DNA of 64,000 nt from Arthrobotrys musiformis (taxonomy: Eukaryota; Ascomycota; Orbiliomycetes; Orbiliales; Orbiliaceae), in NCBI GenBank assembly GCA_036971715.1, contig JAVHJL010000001.1, positions 4,836,001 through 4,900,000 of the forward strand, written 5' to 3'. Positions 47,101 through 58,245 of this stretch are shown here, piece by piece. Position 1 is the first letter of the stretch. Every line of letters begins with the position of its first letter. The notes under the pieces were generated by a model. It saw nothing but the letters and a program-made list of their open reading frames with translations, was not told the origin of the DNA and made no database searches. A program made the position numbers and the translations under genes.

Positions 47101-48729
47101 ATGACGACCCCACCGGTCCATCTACCCCTCAGCGAGGCCGCTCGAGGCGCCGCTCGTCTTAGAACCTCCTTCGCCGAACCCGTCCGTCCCGAGGCCGCAA
47201 AGGCTTTAGCCAGCGAATGGGCCCCCTCATCCTGGCAATCCAAACCCATCAAGCAGGAGGTAATCTACCCGGACCAAGCCGCCTTCGAAAAGGCCCTCTC
47301 CAAGCTCGAGAGTCTGCCTATGATCGTTCACCCCACCGAGATCAATAAGTTGAAATCCAGCCTCAAAGATGTCTGCGAAGGCAAGGCATTCCTCCTCCAA
47401 GGCGGCGACTGTGCCGAACTGTTCGACTACTGCACCGAATCCCAAATCGACGCCAAAATAGCCTTATTGCTCCAAATGTCGCTGGTGCTCATCCACGGTC
47501 TTCGCCTCCCCGTCGTTCGTATCGGCAGAATAGCAGGTCAATTCGCCAAACCCCGTTCCTCACCCACCGAAATCGTAGACGGCAAGGAAATCCCTTCCTT
47601 CAGAGGCGATAACATCAATGGCTTCGATCCCAGCGAACGTACCCCCGAACCATCGCGTTTGGTACAAGCGTACTTCCACTCCTCGACGACGTTGAATTAC
47701 ATCCGTACCCGCCTCAACGCCGGCTACGCCGATCTCCACCACCCGTTCAACTGGTCCCTCTCTCACATCCAAGACTCCGAGGTGAAGGCGAAATACCTAA
47801 AAACCGTGGAAGCCCTGACCGACAGTTTGAGCTTCATGAAAACCATCGGAGCCGATACTGCCAGCTCCCTCCGTGGCGTAGATTTCTACACCAGTCACGA
47901 AGGTCTGCTCCTCGAATACGAACAGAGCTTTACCAGGAAATGGGCCCCGACGGCCGGTGTCAACGGCGGTCAGGAAGGGTATTATAATACCTCTGCACAC
48001 TTCATTTGGATCGGTGACCGAACGAGGCAGTTGGATGGCGCGCATGTAGAGTATTTCCGCGGCATTGAGAATCCGATTGGTATCAAGGTCGGTCCATCGT
48101 TCAAGGAGGAGGAATTTGGAAAGTTGTTGGATATTGTGAATCCGAGACGGGAGGCTGGGAAGGTTACGTTGATTACGCGGTATGGATGTGATAAGGTTGA
48201 GAGCATCCTGCCGGGACACATTGATGCCGTAAGGAAGACAGGGCATCCTGTTATTTGGTATGTTATTTGCGAAGAGCTTTGGAAGGAATATAACTTCAGC
48301 TAGCTCTAGTTTATAAGATAAAGAATACGGGAGAAGCTGACCATGGTGATACAGGCAATGCGACCCGATGCACGGAAACACAAGATCGTCTCCCGGAACC
48401 GGCTTGAAGACCCGACAATACTCATCGATAATGTCTGAAATTCTGTCCGCGTTGAAGATTCATAAAGAAAAGGGGACGTGGTTGGGCGGCATCCACCTTG
48501 AACTCACCGGTGTAAGTACCCTGCTTAAACAGCCCTTTTAATTTATTGGCACTGACGGAAAATGCAGGACAATGTCACCGAGTGCGTCGGCGGGTCGGAA
48601 GGATTGACTGACGAAGACCTTTCGACAAATTATCAGACCTACTGCGATCCCAGGTTGAACGAGAAACAGTCTTTGGACGTGGCGTTCACCATTTCGGATT
48701 ATTACAGGGAGAACCCTTTCAATACCTAG
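47101..48729 (+). CDS. aro-8: Class II 3-deoxy-D-arabino-heptulosonate 7-phosphate synthase
   Basis: Exons 47101-48257, 48355-48511, 48568-48729; 491 aa. Class II (plant/Mycobacterium-type) DAHP synthase motifs: LLQGGDCAELFDYC, VVRIGRIAGQFAKPRS, GYADLHHPFNWS, DFYTSHEGLLLEYE, HFIWIGDRTRQLDGAH, GIKVGPS, and WQCDPMHGNTRSS, which is rebuilt by the first splice. The C-terminal exon gives TECVGGSEGL and CDPRLNEKQSLDVAF. It catalyses the first step of the shikimate pathway from PEP and erythrose 4-phosphate. The symbol follows the class II Neurospora enzyme and is from memory. No chorismate mutase or other fusion is seen. Confidence 0.95.
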
Positions 48730-49016
48730 CTCAAATTCATTTTCTAACTAGGTTTCTTTTGTATGTATATAAATTAAAAGCTTAGGGGATGCATAAAAGT
48801 CATTTATGAAATTCGCGGGGTTGGGTTTAGTGTGCGCTACCGCTTCAATAAAAGTCTATATGCATATTAGGTCTGAGAGTCTACTAGATTACGAAGATTA
48901 TATGGGACAGTTGTGATATGATCATTATGTGATGGTTTGAATTGTATCGAACTCAGGGAACATGCTATTATCTCTATCTCTACTAAATTACAAAGGAAAA
49001 GAAGCTACAAGATCGA

Positions 49017-50375
49017 CTAGTAGTAGTTGCTGTACCCGCCGTTGGACTGGTACTCATATCCATTGGACTGCTGCTGCTGTCCGTAGCCATTGTTGTTATT
49101 GTTGTTGGCCTGCTGGTATCCACCGTTGTTCTGCTGTTGGTATCCACCGTTGTTCTGCTGTTGATAACCATTGTTGCCGGACTGGTAGTTGGTAGTGGGC
49201 TGGCTCTTAGCTCCATAAAGAGCAGCGTTCAAGCAGACCTCCCACTTTTGGTAGCAGTATTCTGTCCTGTAGCTTTGATCCTGTGGCGTACGGGCGACGA
49301 TGTGGCCACGCTTGAATTTCCTGCCGGCTTGCTCTTGACGGCATTGGACGTACCCGTCATCACAGTGCTTGCGGTTGGCATCACCCGCCATGGAGCCGGT
49401 TTGCTGCTTTGGCTGTTCCTGCTGAGGGGTTTGCTGGACTGGAGTGTTTGGGGTGGTGTTCTCGTAGGTTGGAGTATTTCCCTGGGGGGTCTTTCCGGCC
49501 GAAGAATCGTAGCTGGGTTGCTGACCGCTGGCGGCGTAGGGGTCTTTGTTGGCGTTGGGGTAGATGTGCTTTCTGCCATTCGAGCTGGCACCGGTGTTCA
49601 CCATCTTGCTGTCTGTCGCGCCGATGTTGCCATCGATTCTAGGACCGGGAGGGGTATAGGAGTATACAGCTGCATCACCCCTCTTGGTACCCACGTTCAA
49701 TCCCTGAGCTCCCCTCTGGTACTCTTGTAGCAACGAGACACCCTGGGGGTTAGCCTGTCCCCTACCACCGGTAACCTCCAAATTGAAACAGGTAGGGTAA
49801 AACTGCACACCATCCGCCGAATTGGTGCTTTCCAAGGAAATCATCTCGTGACGCATGATGTAGTTCCCGCTCTTGATATTTGTGGGCAGCTGGATGTTCC
49901 ATGCGTCACCCTGCTGCATCATGAGGTCCGTAGCCCAGGTATTCTGCGCGGCATCGAGTAATCCCGCTTCCTCGATTTTGAACCACTTGAGCGATAGGTT
50001 ATCGACTTGGGAGCAATCACCGCCGCATTCGGCGAGGTAGGTGAGGATGGGACCCTTGTGGGCTTCGGGCCACTGGTTCCAGTGGAAGGTAATCTTGCTA
50101 CCCGCGGGGGCAGCGGCGGTTTGTGGAGCCGCCTTGGCGCCGACTTGACATAATAGCGAATTTTCGAAACGGAGAATGGCGGGACCGTCGGCGTTTGCGC
50201 CCTGCTGGGAGGCCCAGGGTTGGGTTATTCCATCTGCGTACTTGCCGTTGTAGGGGTCGAAGCCTGGGAAGGATTTTCCGTTTATTATGACCTCGCTGAT
50301 GAAGCCGTGGGCTTTGATTGTGGTTGCGAGGGAGAGGAGGGATACGAGGGAGGAGGTTAACATTGTGGACTTCAT
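49017..50375 (-). CDS. AA9 lytic polysaccharide monooxygenase with Q/N-rich C-terminal tail
   Basis: Single exon, 452 aa. Signal peptide of 22 residues, so the mature protein starts His-Gly-Phe, as the copper histidine brace requires. The second brace His is in EAHKGPILTYLAECGGDC (about residue 106), the conserved RHEMISLE follows near 176, and the axial Tyr is in QFYPTC (about 193). AA9 enzymes cleave cellulose and related glucans oxidatively. Beyond the catalytic domain (about 1-230) lies a Pro/Thr/Gln-rich linker, a basic segment with two CX6C pairs (CDDGYVQC and CYQKWEVC), and a tail of NNGGYQQQ-type repeats. No CBM1 is visible. It converges on the DAHP synthase gene. Confidence 0.9.
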   Translation of the reverse strand: MKSTMLTSSLVSLLSLATTIKAHGFISEVIINGKSFPGFDPYNGKYADGITQPWASQQGANADGPAILRFENSLLCQVGAKAAPQTAAAPAGSKITFHWNQWPEAHKGPILTYLAECGGDCSQVDNLSLKWFKIEEAGLLDAAQNTWATDLMMQQGDAWNIQLPTNIKSGNYIMRHEMISLESTNSADGVQFYPTCFNLEVTGGRGQANPQGVSLLQEYQRGAQGLNVGTKRGDAAVYSYTPPGPRIDGNIGATDSKMVNTGASSNGRKHIYPNANKDPYAASGQQPSYDSSAGKTPQGNTPTYENTTPNTPVQQTPQQEQPKQQTGSMAGDANRKHCDDGYVQCRQEQAGRKFKRGHIVARTPQDQSYRTEYCYQKWEVCLNAALYGAKSQPTTNYQSGNNGYQQQNNGGYQQQNNGGYQQANNNNNNGYGQQQQSNGYEYQSNGGYSNYY

Positions 50376-52570
50376 TTTGATATATATATTTATTTTATAT
50401 AATTCGATATCCTCTGGATATGAAGTTTAAGTATATAAAATGGTGTTTTTAGGGAAGTTAGAGTAGAAGAGCTGCCTGCAGCTGCTGAAGATGTCGATAT
50501 GCTCGATACCGTATGAAAAAAATGTAAAAGAGTGTTAATTAGTTAAGAAAATATAAAACCGGTAGCCAGACCTGTTTGTAGAGAAGAGAAGATAGTAAAG
50601 AAGCTGTGGATCGATACTGATGATGATTTAAAAAAAATTCGAGAAAACGAGAGGCAGACATGGAGATATTTGTATCAACAGTCCCCACAAGTCTGGTGCA
50701 CACATGTACGGGCTTGTGGCTTGAACGACAAGCCCCCAAGACCCGGGGGACTAGAATGCACAAGGCCAGACCAAATTAGAACAAGGTGTCTGTCTTGCTG
50801 CAGAGTATGCAGCGTAGACGTAACTGCCTGCCCGAAAGAGAAGAGGCTCAGGGGGCTATACTCGATGGGGCGCCGTTGTTCCATTTGGGAGCCTGAGACT
50901 AAACCAAACTTCGTTAATTCGGCGTTGTGTGGTTTTGTGTAACGCCCTTGAACGGGCTTGGCATTTTTCCCATTCTGCTTTTTTACTGTTCTTGTTCTCT
51001 CGAAAAAAGTTACAAAAACTTCAATTCTGTGAAGATCGATAGGTCTATAGAACGGATCTAAGTTGGAAACGGTAGATATCGGTAGAACCGACGTAATAGC
51101 ACATAACATGAAGCCATTCGTCCTCCAGGTCGAACTTTTTAATTAACGGCGGGGGCTCTGCGCGGGAACGTGCATCCAAACGCGTGGCAGGGATCCCGAG
51201 ACCGCCCCATTATATAATCCCTGTTACAGAAAACGGCTTGGCGCCCATTGGCGTTCGTCATGTCTGACTTTTTTTCCCTGCCCCGGCAGCCCCCGAGCTA
51301 GATCCAGAACTTCGAATGCGATTCCCACATGCCAGATTTTTTGTTCGAGGGAGAAAAAAAAAATTGGATTCTCCCTTGGTTCATGTTGACATGTTCAGGG
51401 GCCAATTAAACTTCGGGTCCGATGTGAGCTGAGGTCATAATACAGCAGGTCGTTCAAAGAGCACGCGGGGAAATAAGCTTAAAGCAGGTCTCCACTCCGA
51501 TTGATACAGAAACACGGGGCACCTTATTTTCCTTCGATCCCATGTTCTTTTTTTCTTTCTTGTAAACACATGTTCTTTCCTGTTTTCACTTTACTGAAGG
51601 GGTGGGTCGTGGGAATTCCAGTTTTCAATCTTGAGCCTCGATCGATTTACAGGGTTCCAATGCTCCCATGTGCTTCGTTTGCCTCAGTCATCAATTAATT
51701 CCCCTGCCGTGATCCAATGGATCCCATGTTGACGTTCCTGTGGTTCGGCATCTGCAACAGCCCAAGTATTTGGCGATATGAGTTTGCATGAATTAGGTAC
51801 CAGGCCTCGTCGCTTAGCTTGACCACTATCGGATATACCCTATAAGACGGGAAGGATATACAAACTAATGAGGATGGCGATCGGAGAGCCTAGAACGCCA
51901 ACAATCACCTTTCCCAATCTTAAATCCGGCCCTTTTTTTCTTCAAGCCATGCGTAGGTGAGCGGGTCGCAGGCTGGCTTTCAAAATTTTTATTTTTTGTT
52001 TTATGTTTTTTGGTGCTTGGTTGGGCAATTGGGAGCTGGGAAGCTGAACTAGCGTCAAGATGCGGCGCGCGGCACCGGTTTTGCCTGTACAGGGGCTCCC
52101 TCAGATCGACACTGCACCACCACTTCGGGGTTCTCGGAGTCGTTTCGAACTGAAAAGGGAATAAATCTAGATATGTCTTATATTATTACAATTCGGTGGT
52201 TTGTGGTTGGTTCTCTACCAAAGGAATCCTAAGACACCATCAGGCCCGCCATTTTTTTTCTTGCACCCACTAGCTTAGCTCTGCAGGGCTGTAAATTCTC
52301 TAACCTTCACCCTGAAATTTAGATTCAATGCGAATGCTACTCTGGATATTACTCTTACTTGGTAGTTCAACTGAGCTCGTTTAATCATTCATTCTTTCAC
52401 CTCAACTGGAGGTAACATTTTTTGGTAATTTTTACATACAAGAAACCATGCTGCCTTCCTTTGCATCGCCGGTATAATCAGTTCAAGTAATCCTACGCGA
52501 TGATCGTATATCATATTGACAAAAGAAGGGGGGGGATTCAGTAAAGAAGAGAAAGGGGAAGCGGGAAAGG
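50376..52570. other. Long upstream region of the AA9 gene
   Basis: No coding frame supported over 2.2 kb. Many homopolymer A/T runs; it probably includes the AA9 promoter. Confidence 0.5.
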
Positions 52571-53296
52571 CTACACCCTCATCGTCCTGCCCGGTTTAAA
52601 CCGCTTATCCCGTCTCTTACTCCAACTCCCACTGCGTTCATCCACACCTTTATCAGCGCGTAAGCTCAAATCACTGCCATTCTTGAACTCGCACCCCTTG
52701 CTACCGTATACTGCCGTATCCCCAAGGTACCCTTTCACCTTCCGCTTTATGTGCTTCCCGCACGCATTTTTACCTATGCAGCATGTATCGATCTCCCCTG
52801 CTGTTGTTTCAGTATCGCTGCTCTTTTTCCTCTTCCTGCAGTTGACGGTAGATGCTTCCGAGGTTTCGATTTGATCTCTGATCCATCGCCTGGCTCTTAC
52901 CCGCCTCATCACCTTTTGTAGTGCAAATACCACCCCTGCGAATAATAGAAATGCGACGAATAGAGAAACCCAGGTGATTATTGCGGGATGGGAGAGTATA
53001 GCGGTTGTGATCAACATGGTTTCATTTGTCGCTGGATTGGAGGTTATGTATGGTGATGAGGGGTCCAGGCCGGGGATGTGGATGTTGAAGAGGGGTTTGT
53101 GGGTGGCCAGTGCTTTCGTTCCTGCTGAGAGGTCGTTGAGCGGGGGGGTTGTGGCTATGTCTATTTTGGTTGAGGTTGTGGTGGCTGTGAGGGTTGTTGT
53201 TGACGTTGAGGTTGAGATTGTGAGGAGCAGGAGGCAGCTGGGGGAGGAGAGGAAGTTGCAGGGGGGGTATGTGATGGGGAGGGTGACTGCTGGCAT
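52571..53296 (-). CDS. Single-pass membrane protein 1 of the array
   Basis: Single exon, 241 aa. A hydrophobic N-terminus (FLSSPSCLLLLTIS) leads into a Ser/Thr-rich stretch that could be a glycosylated ectodomain. The membrane helix is ITWVSLFVAFLLFAGVVFAL near residues 103-125, then a strongly basic tail (RRVRARRWIRD) with four Cys (DTCCIGKNACGKH) and a Lys/Arg-rich end. The positive-inside rule places the tail in the cytosol. No family recognised. First of nine co-oriented membrane proteins. Confidence 0.55.
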   Translation of the reverse strand: MPAVTLPITYPPCNFLSSPSCLLLLTISTSTSTTTLTATTTSTKIDIATTPPLNDLSAGTKALATHKPLFNIHIPGLDPSSPYITSNPATNETMLITTAILSHPAIITWVSLFVAFLLFAGVVFALQKVMRRVRARRWIRDQIETSEASTVNCRKRKKSSDTETTAGEIDTCCIGKNACGKHIKRKVKGYLGDTAVYGSKGCEFKNGSDLSLRADKGVDERSGSWSKRRDKRFKPGRTMRV

Positions 53297-54019
53297 CTTG
53301 AGACCTTTGGCCCTTCGAGGTCACTTTGGTGTGTATTTTTTTTATATAAAAATTTGGGTTCGTGATTTGTTGATATGTGATCGTGTAATCTCTGCTATTG
53401 GCCTTGAAGCTGGAGTTGTTCGTCGATATTGAGTCAAGTCTACTCTTTGAAGCTGGAGATATTGATATCGATGCTGGCAGTTGATAGTGCTCGAGGGGAT
53501 ATTAATTGGTGTTTGAACAGTCTTGGGACCGATGTCTCTGAGCCCACCTTTCTTCAGCTGGCCACCACCCTCGATTCTCTGAGCATGAAAATTTAATATT
53601 TAGATTTCTGGCCTTTACAATATTAATGATTGATACTGAGGCCGAAGGTCAACGGTCTGAGGTCGACAACTTGGAGGCGCGGAGAAAATACAACAGCGTG
53701 CCTGCGTTGCCGGCCTGTTCTCACAGTTAACTTTTAATTATATGATTGATCTGGACGCCATAGACCCGCTCGCCGAATTAAATATCGATTGCTGTATTGC
53801 GGTTGGTTTCAAATTAATCTACCGCCTGTTTCTTGCTTATTAAATGTTATATCTTCTAGAATACTGACATCGAAAATTGAAAGCAACAAATAAAGCATCG
53901 TGCGCCGGGAACCGGAGTTCAAATTTTGGGCGGTAATGCTAGAGCGCCATCCTAACAAAACCCCCCTAATTAAAAGAATACGCAGACTAAGACAAAGTAC
54001 GAGAAGGCCGATACGACTC
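53297..54019. other. Spacer between array genes 1 and 2
   Basis: No gene seen. Confidence 0.5.
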
Positions 54020-55107
54020 TTAGTTAAGATTGATAATATCATTCGCATTGAACTCCCCCGGTGTCGTCTGAGCCGTTCCAATGGGACCCCCATCAGCGAG
54101 TCCAATTGTATCGCTGGCATCTACAAAGGGCGTAGTCGACACTTGAACCTCTGGCAGGACGGTAGGGAGGACAGTATCGGCCGGGCTAGGATTTTCCGGA
54201 ACCCAATTGGACGGCCCGGCAGGGTTAGGGTCAATCTGCTGCTCTGTTACCCAAGCCCCCGGAGCGGCGATCTGAAGGGACTCCTGCTCAATCGCGGTAT
54301 CTGGAATCGGCGTATGTGCACTACTACCCCCGAAGCAAGATTCGCACACCGTCGACCCGTTCTGTGCGCAATTTGAGCATTCGGCGGACCCGGACGTCGC
54401 GACTGCCGTTCCAACCGACAATGTATTCTCCGAATGGCCCCAGGTGGGGGGCATCAAATCTGTCCCTCCTTCTCCGCTGTAATGCAGCTTTTCTTCGGTA
54501 TAGCTTTTATCACTCATGTCGAGCCCGGTGGAGCTATCCGTGACCACATTCTCATGTACCGATTGCTGCTCGTTTCCCTTTTCGACATCCCCACCGGCTT
54601 TATTCCTATTCTTCTCTGCATTTGTTCTTCGACTCCGTCGAATCTTGGCAATGCATGCGAAGAGGAGCAAGGACACGATGACCACGGCAATAAGTCCCAA
54701 AAATGCAGCTAGGATAGTGATATCCTTCTTGACCATATGTTTCCCGACCTTTCCGCCATTGTGTTTGCCGCCTGCGAACCCACTAAAGCCCCCGCCATTG
54801 GGACGGTTGTGGTGTTTCCCGCGTCTGTTGCCGCTGCCGCCGAGGATTTTGTTGAGGTCCTGGAGGGTTTTGGCGGGTTTATTTAGTTTTGGGTGGGATT
54901 TCATTTTGAGAGAGGTTAAAGAGGGGGTGGACTAACAAAAGGATCCTCTCCTGAAGATCTGGAAGGGGAGGAAGATGATGATAACGGTGGAAGAGGTGGT
55001 GGAGGCGGGGTGCTCGAGATCGAAGGTGAGGACGAAGAGGAGCTCTTCGAAGATCCGGAACCGAACAGGCTTTTGACTCCTGACTTGATTTTCGAAAGTA
55101 ACCCCAT
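54020..55107 (-). CDS. Single-pass membrane protein 2 of the array
   Basis: Model with two exons, 55107-54937 and 54859-54020, joined in phase 0 by a GTTAGT...CTCCAG intron (77 nt); 336 aa. Exon 1 starts MGLLSKIKSGVKSLFGSG and is Ser/Pro-rich. Exon 2 has a Gly/Lys-rich stretch, a membrane helix (ITILAAFLGLIAVVIVSLLLF) and a long acidic tail with a zinc-knuckle-like double CxxC (CSNCAQNGSTVCESC). There is an alternative unspliced start at an ATG at 54904 (MKSHPKLNKPAK), giving 294 aa without exon 1. The two ORFs lie only 12 bases apart. No family recognised. Confidence 0.5.
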
Positions 55108-55897
55108 CTTTATTTGCTGTTGGGATCGATAGCCGTAATTATTGCTCTCAGAACTCCCTTGGATTCGCTTTTTCGGCTGTTATGGTGACAAATTAGTTTA
55201 TTTACTCAGTTACATATCGAGGCTTGGGGGCTTTTACTACACCTATATACCCCAGAGCCGATTTTAGATATATATCGATGTCAGAAACCCCGATATCTGT
55301 GGAGAAAATCGATGTCTTGGGAAGGGATTTCAGGGAGGCCAATGGTAACGGGGTTTTGAGAGGGTTCTATTTGAAACGATTGATCCGGCTATTACATTCA
55401 TATTGAGGAGCTGGATCATTAAACGCACTTCTCAAGGTCTACAGTGTACATCCGTAAGAAATGACCAACGGTCTTCAGATCTTACATCAAAATATTCACC
55501 GAATTCACCCTTTCTATCGCTCAAAAGAAATATACTATTGCATCGGTTTAGTCCTAGGTGCGTTGGAATGACGGTAATATAACTAAACTTAGTGATTTAA
55601 AACGTGTATATTGGGTCTATAGTACCCTGGTAGCATCTATATTCAGGAACCCGAAACTTGCTCAATTATTGCTTATAACGCCTCGTGGTAATAGCGCGGG
55701 TGTTGCAACGGGGGTAAGCGGGGCGTTCAAAACTTGGACTCGTCTTCTTTTAAAGTTTAGGTCTCAAGGCCGTTTATAATTAGTTGGTACACATAGTCCT
55801 ACTTATGTAGTGGTTGAATACGCATGTGGTCTTAGTCAGTATATTCGTCGATGCTGCTGGGTGTCTGTATATATATTGACTAAGAATATAACTACTT

Positions 55898-55912
55898 GTC
55901 TCGAATCCAGAC
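55898..55912 (+). repeat. Dispersed hairpin motif, copy 8
   Basis: GTCTCGAATCCAGAC, a perfect 4-bp stem with a 7-nt loop. Confidence 0.55.
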
Positions 55913-56159
55913 AATATAACTACGTATACCGGTATATATATACCGTAGCTGAAAATGTAGGTTGGCTTAGATAAAGTAATATTGATGGGAATATTATTAT
56001 ATATGCATTATATGAAATACTATTAACTAGAATAGAAATTAATTGTTACTTCACCATGACACTTGCGAATGCAGTATTAATATTAATTACAAATTTAATC
56101 AAAGTAGTTGAACTAGACTCATGCATGAAGAGAAAATAGTGATATATACAAGAAGTTTA

Positions 56160-56172
56160 TCTCGAATCCAGG
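56160..56172 (+). repeat. Dispersed hairpin motif, copy 9
   Basis: TCTCGAATCCAGG, same core as copy 8 and 248 bases after it. Confidence 0.45.
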
Positions 56173-56247
56173 CCGACAAGAAGTGCACCAAAATTTAAAA
56201 CCACATACGACCCAGCGCGCAGTCTTTAATGCAACCAATTTTACTCG

Positions 56248-56724
56248 TTACCTGATCCTCAGGCATGTCCTCGATATCCGATCTAGAGGCGTAATTTCAC
56301 CCTCAAGCACAATCTGATCCTCGTATATAACCCGATCTTCGTGTGGTCCGGTTACTACAAGATCAGGTATAACCTGGTCCTCAGGCATAATCTCATATTC
56401 GAGTTTATCCTGAGGCATAGCCTCCTCCATCTTCTCCTCCAATTCTTCCTCTAATATTGGTAGGAACAGGCGGCCCTCCTCCATCTCACTTTTTCTGTCT
56501 TGCCATAACTTCTTCGACTTCGGAAGAGGCATCCTCCCCAACATCACACGAGGTTTCTTCTCCTCTTTCTCCTCCTTCTTCTCCCGATTGCGTTTCTTCT
56601 TTGAACTTGGCCTCAATGTTTGTCTTATCGAAGAGCGGTACATTATGGCGAATACTGGCACCGTAATAGCCGTGCTGATTAGGAGCAAGTTAAGAAGTGG
56701 TATTCTGAGGTTTATAGTACCCAT
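56248..56724 (-). CDS. Single-pass membrane protein 3 of the array, with EDQ repeats
   Basis: Single exon, 158 aa. An N-terminal membrane helix (IPLLNLLLISTAITVPVFAIM) is followed by a highly charged cytosolic tail with a Lys/Glu run (KKKRNREKKEEKEEKK). A C-terminal repeat region has EDQV, EDRV and EDQI units about 10-12 residues apart. The last residues (RTCLRIR) come from another copy of the repeat DNA read in a shifted frame; in the next frame the same bases give DMPEDQV and stay open for about 15 more codons. The C-terminus may therefore have been altered by a small indel. No family recognised. Confidence 0.5.
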   Translation of the reverse strand: MGTINLRIPLLNLLLISTAITVPVFAIMYRSSIRQTLRPSSKKKRNREKKEEKEEKKPRVMLGRMPLPKSKKLWQDRKSEMEEGRLFLPILEEELEEKMEEAMPQDKLEYEIMPEDQVIPDLVVTGPHEDRVIYEDQIVLEGEITPLDRISRTCLRIR

Positions 56725-56864
56725 TTTTGACGTTTTCCCAACTTTTTATCGAAATTATTATTATAGAGGTGGATATCCTGCAGCTTTAGTAGATATCAAC
56801 TTTGGTTTAGTGGATGGGCTCGATGGGTATATTTTCGAATTCTTGTTCCGAATATGCTTCTGTA

Positions 56865-57362
56865 CTAGGTAAGTGAGCTGGCTTGAGCGGCCGTTAGGGC
56901 TTTGGGGACTCTGCTCCTCCCTCGCTCTAAATCCCCGTCACCAATTTTCTCCCCAATATCGTCACCGATCTCGTCACTGATCTCGTCACCGAGCTCGTCA
57001 CGAGTATCAATACTAGTCCCGAGAGTTGTCCTGAGACTAGTCCCGACACTGGTCTCGCCTTTGGACTCTTGAACACTCCCGTCTAACTCCCCTGCAATGT
57101 GTTTATCAGGACGAGGGCTAGGCTGCCCAAGCCTAAGTTTTTCAGAAATTTTCGTCCTTTCCAGTTGACCGAAGCTTTCGACCGCTGCCCTCCGCTCTCT
57201 CTCGCGAGCGTCTTGTCTGCGGCGTATGATGCGCGGCACGACGAATGCTATGAACGCCAGAACGAGTAGTGCGGCGACAGCGATAGAAACACCGATTATG
57301 GCGTCCAAACCGGGGATTCTGGAGGGCTTTTGGTGTTCTTGAAGGGTTTGTGTCGGGGCCAT
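56865..57362 (-). CDS. Single-pass membrane protein 4 of the array, with 12-bp repeats
   Basis: Single exon, 165 aa. A short N-terminus, a membrane helix (DAIIGVSIAVAALLVLAFIA), a basic stop-transfer segment (RIIRRRQDARERERR), then a cytosolic tail. The tail holds two tetrapeptide arrays from 12-bp DNA repeats: TSVG/TSLR/TTLG/TSID (about 57004-57060) and ELGD/EISD/EIGD/DIGE/KIGD (about 56938-57003). It ends in a basic, Ala/Ser-rich stretch. No family recognised. Confidence 0.55.
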   Translation of the reverse strand: MAPTQTLQEHQKPSRIPGLDAIIGVSIAVAALLVLAFIAFVVPRIIRRRQDARERERRAAVESFGQLERTKISEKLRLGQPSPRPDKHIAGELDGSVQESKGETSVGTSLRTTLGTSIDTRDELGDEISDEIGDDIGEKIGDGDLERGRSRVPKALTAAQASSLT

Positions 57363-58245
57363 GACCTCGTTTTCTCGTTTCTTTATTCGTAGGGGGGAGG
57401 ATAGAATTGTAGGTGTCGTTTTTGGAGAAGGGGTGCGTAGGTCGGTTTTATTTGGTTCGCTTTACATATCCATATTGGACGGTAGTTGAGAGAGCTTTCG
57501 TTAATAGTCGAGCGTATGATATTTAATATTTTAATATAATCCCGCCTAGGTAGTTTAAATGCGGTTTTGGTGATTTTCCCTGTATATATAGACATATATG
57601 TAGTTATATGACTGTAGAACTGCCTCTTGAGTCGGCTTTTAATTTTTTGCCTAATCCGAGGTGCCCAGTGAAATTACGTTCTCCTAAACATAAATGTGCC
57701 GAAAAGACGACAACATGGCTTATGGGAGGATTTGAGGCAGCTCGAGGGTATTTTGGGGACCAGGTGGCCTGCAGCCTGGCCTCGATCTACGAGTGCGACA
57801 CGTTGGATATTTTGCGTTGGTCAGAGGGTATTTTGGGGTCTATGGGAATGGCTGTACGGGTGTTTACGATGAAATATGAGGATACGTGAAATATTTCCGC
57901 GATTTTCATATACATAATGCTAGTAATATGCTGTATGTTTTTTTTATACCATTTAAGCACCCCCCAAAAGCTTAGAAGCCGTTAAAGAGTTTTAGTTGCG
58001 TGCAGTGAATTCCTCGTTCTACGTGGGTTTTGATTTTGAAAGGTATCTATAGGGTGAATTGTTTAGGGGGCTCTATGAAATAGATCTAATACTGTATATG
58101 AGAGTACATTGGGGGTATATCTGTCGTAACTATAATCGTGCAGGGTCGTATATATGTATAGATCTTATGGATACACAAAGTAGCTGTGACTAAGCCTTCC
58201 GTTATCAAATTTGAGCTTTGGGGTATATTTAGCAAAAATGTGTAA
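57363..58245. other. Spacer between array genes 4 and 5
   Basis: A plus-strand 93-codon frame (57608-57889) starts with ATG but shows no recognisable domain and includes a repeated GAGGGTATTTTGGGG. It is not called. Confidence 0.4.

Larger units (their letters stand above)
55108..56247. other. AT-rich spacer with two hairpin motifs
   Basis: Short plus-strand frames (55224-55406, 55558-55779) are not convincing. Hairpin motifs at 55898 and 56160. Confidence 0.5.

Noticed and set aside
47797..48381. 194-codon minus-strand frame inside the DAHP synthase gene
   Set aside because: Antisense shadow of a strongly conserved enzyme.
57608..57889. 93-codon plus-strand frame inside the membrane protein array
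   Set aside because: Has an ATG but no recognisable domain, and part of it comes from a short duplicated GAGGGTATTTTGGGG.
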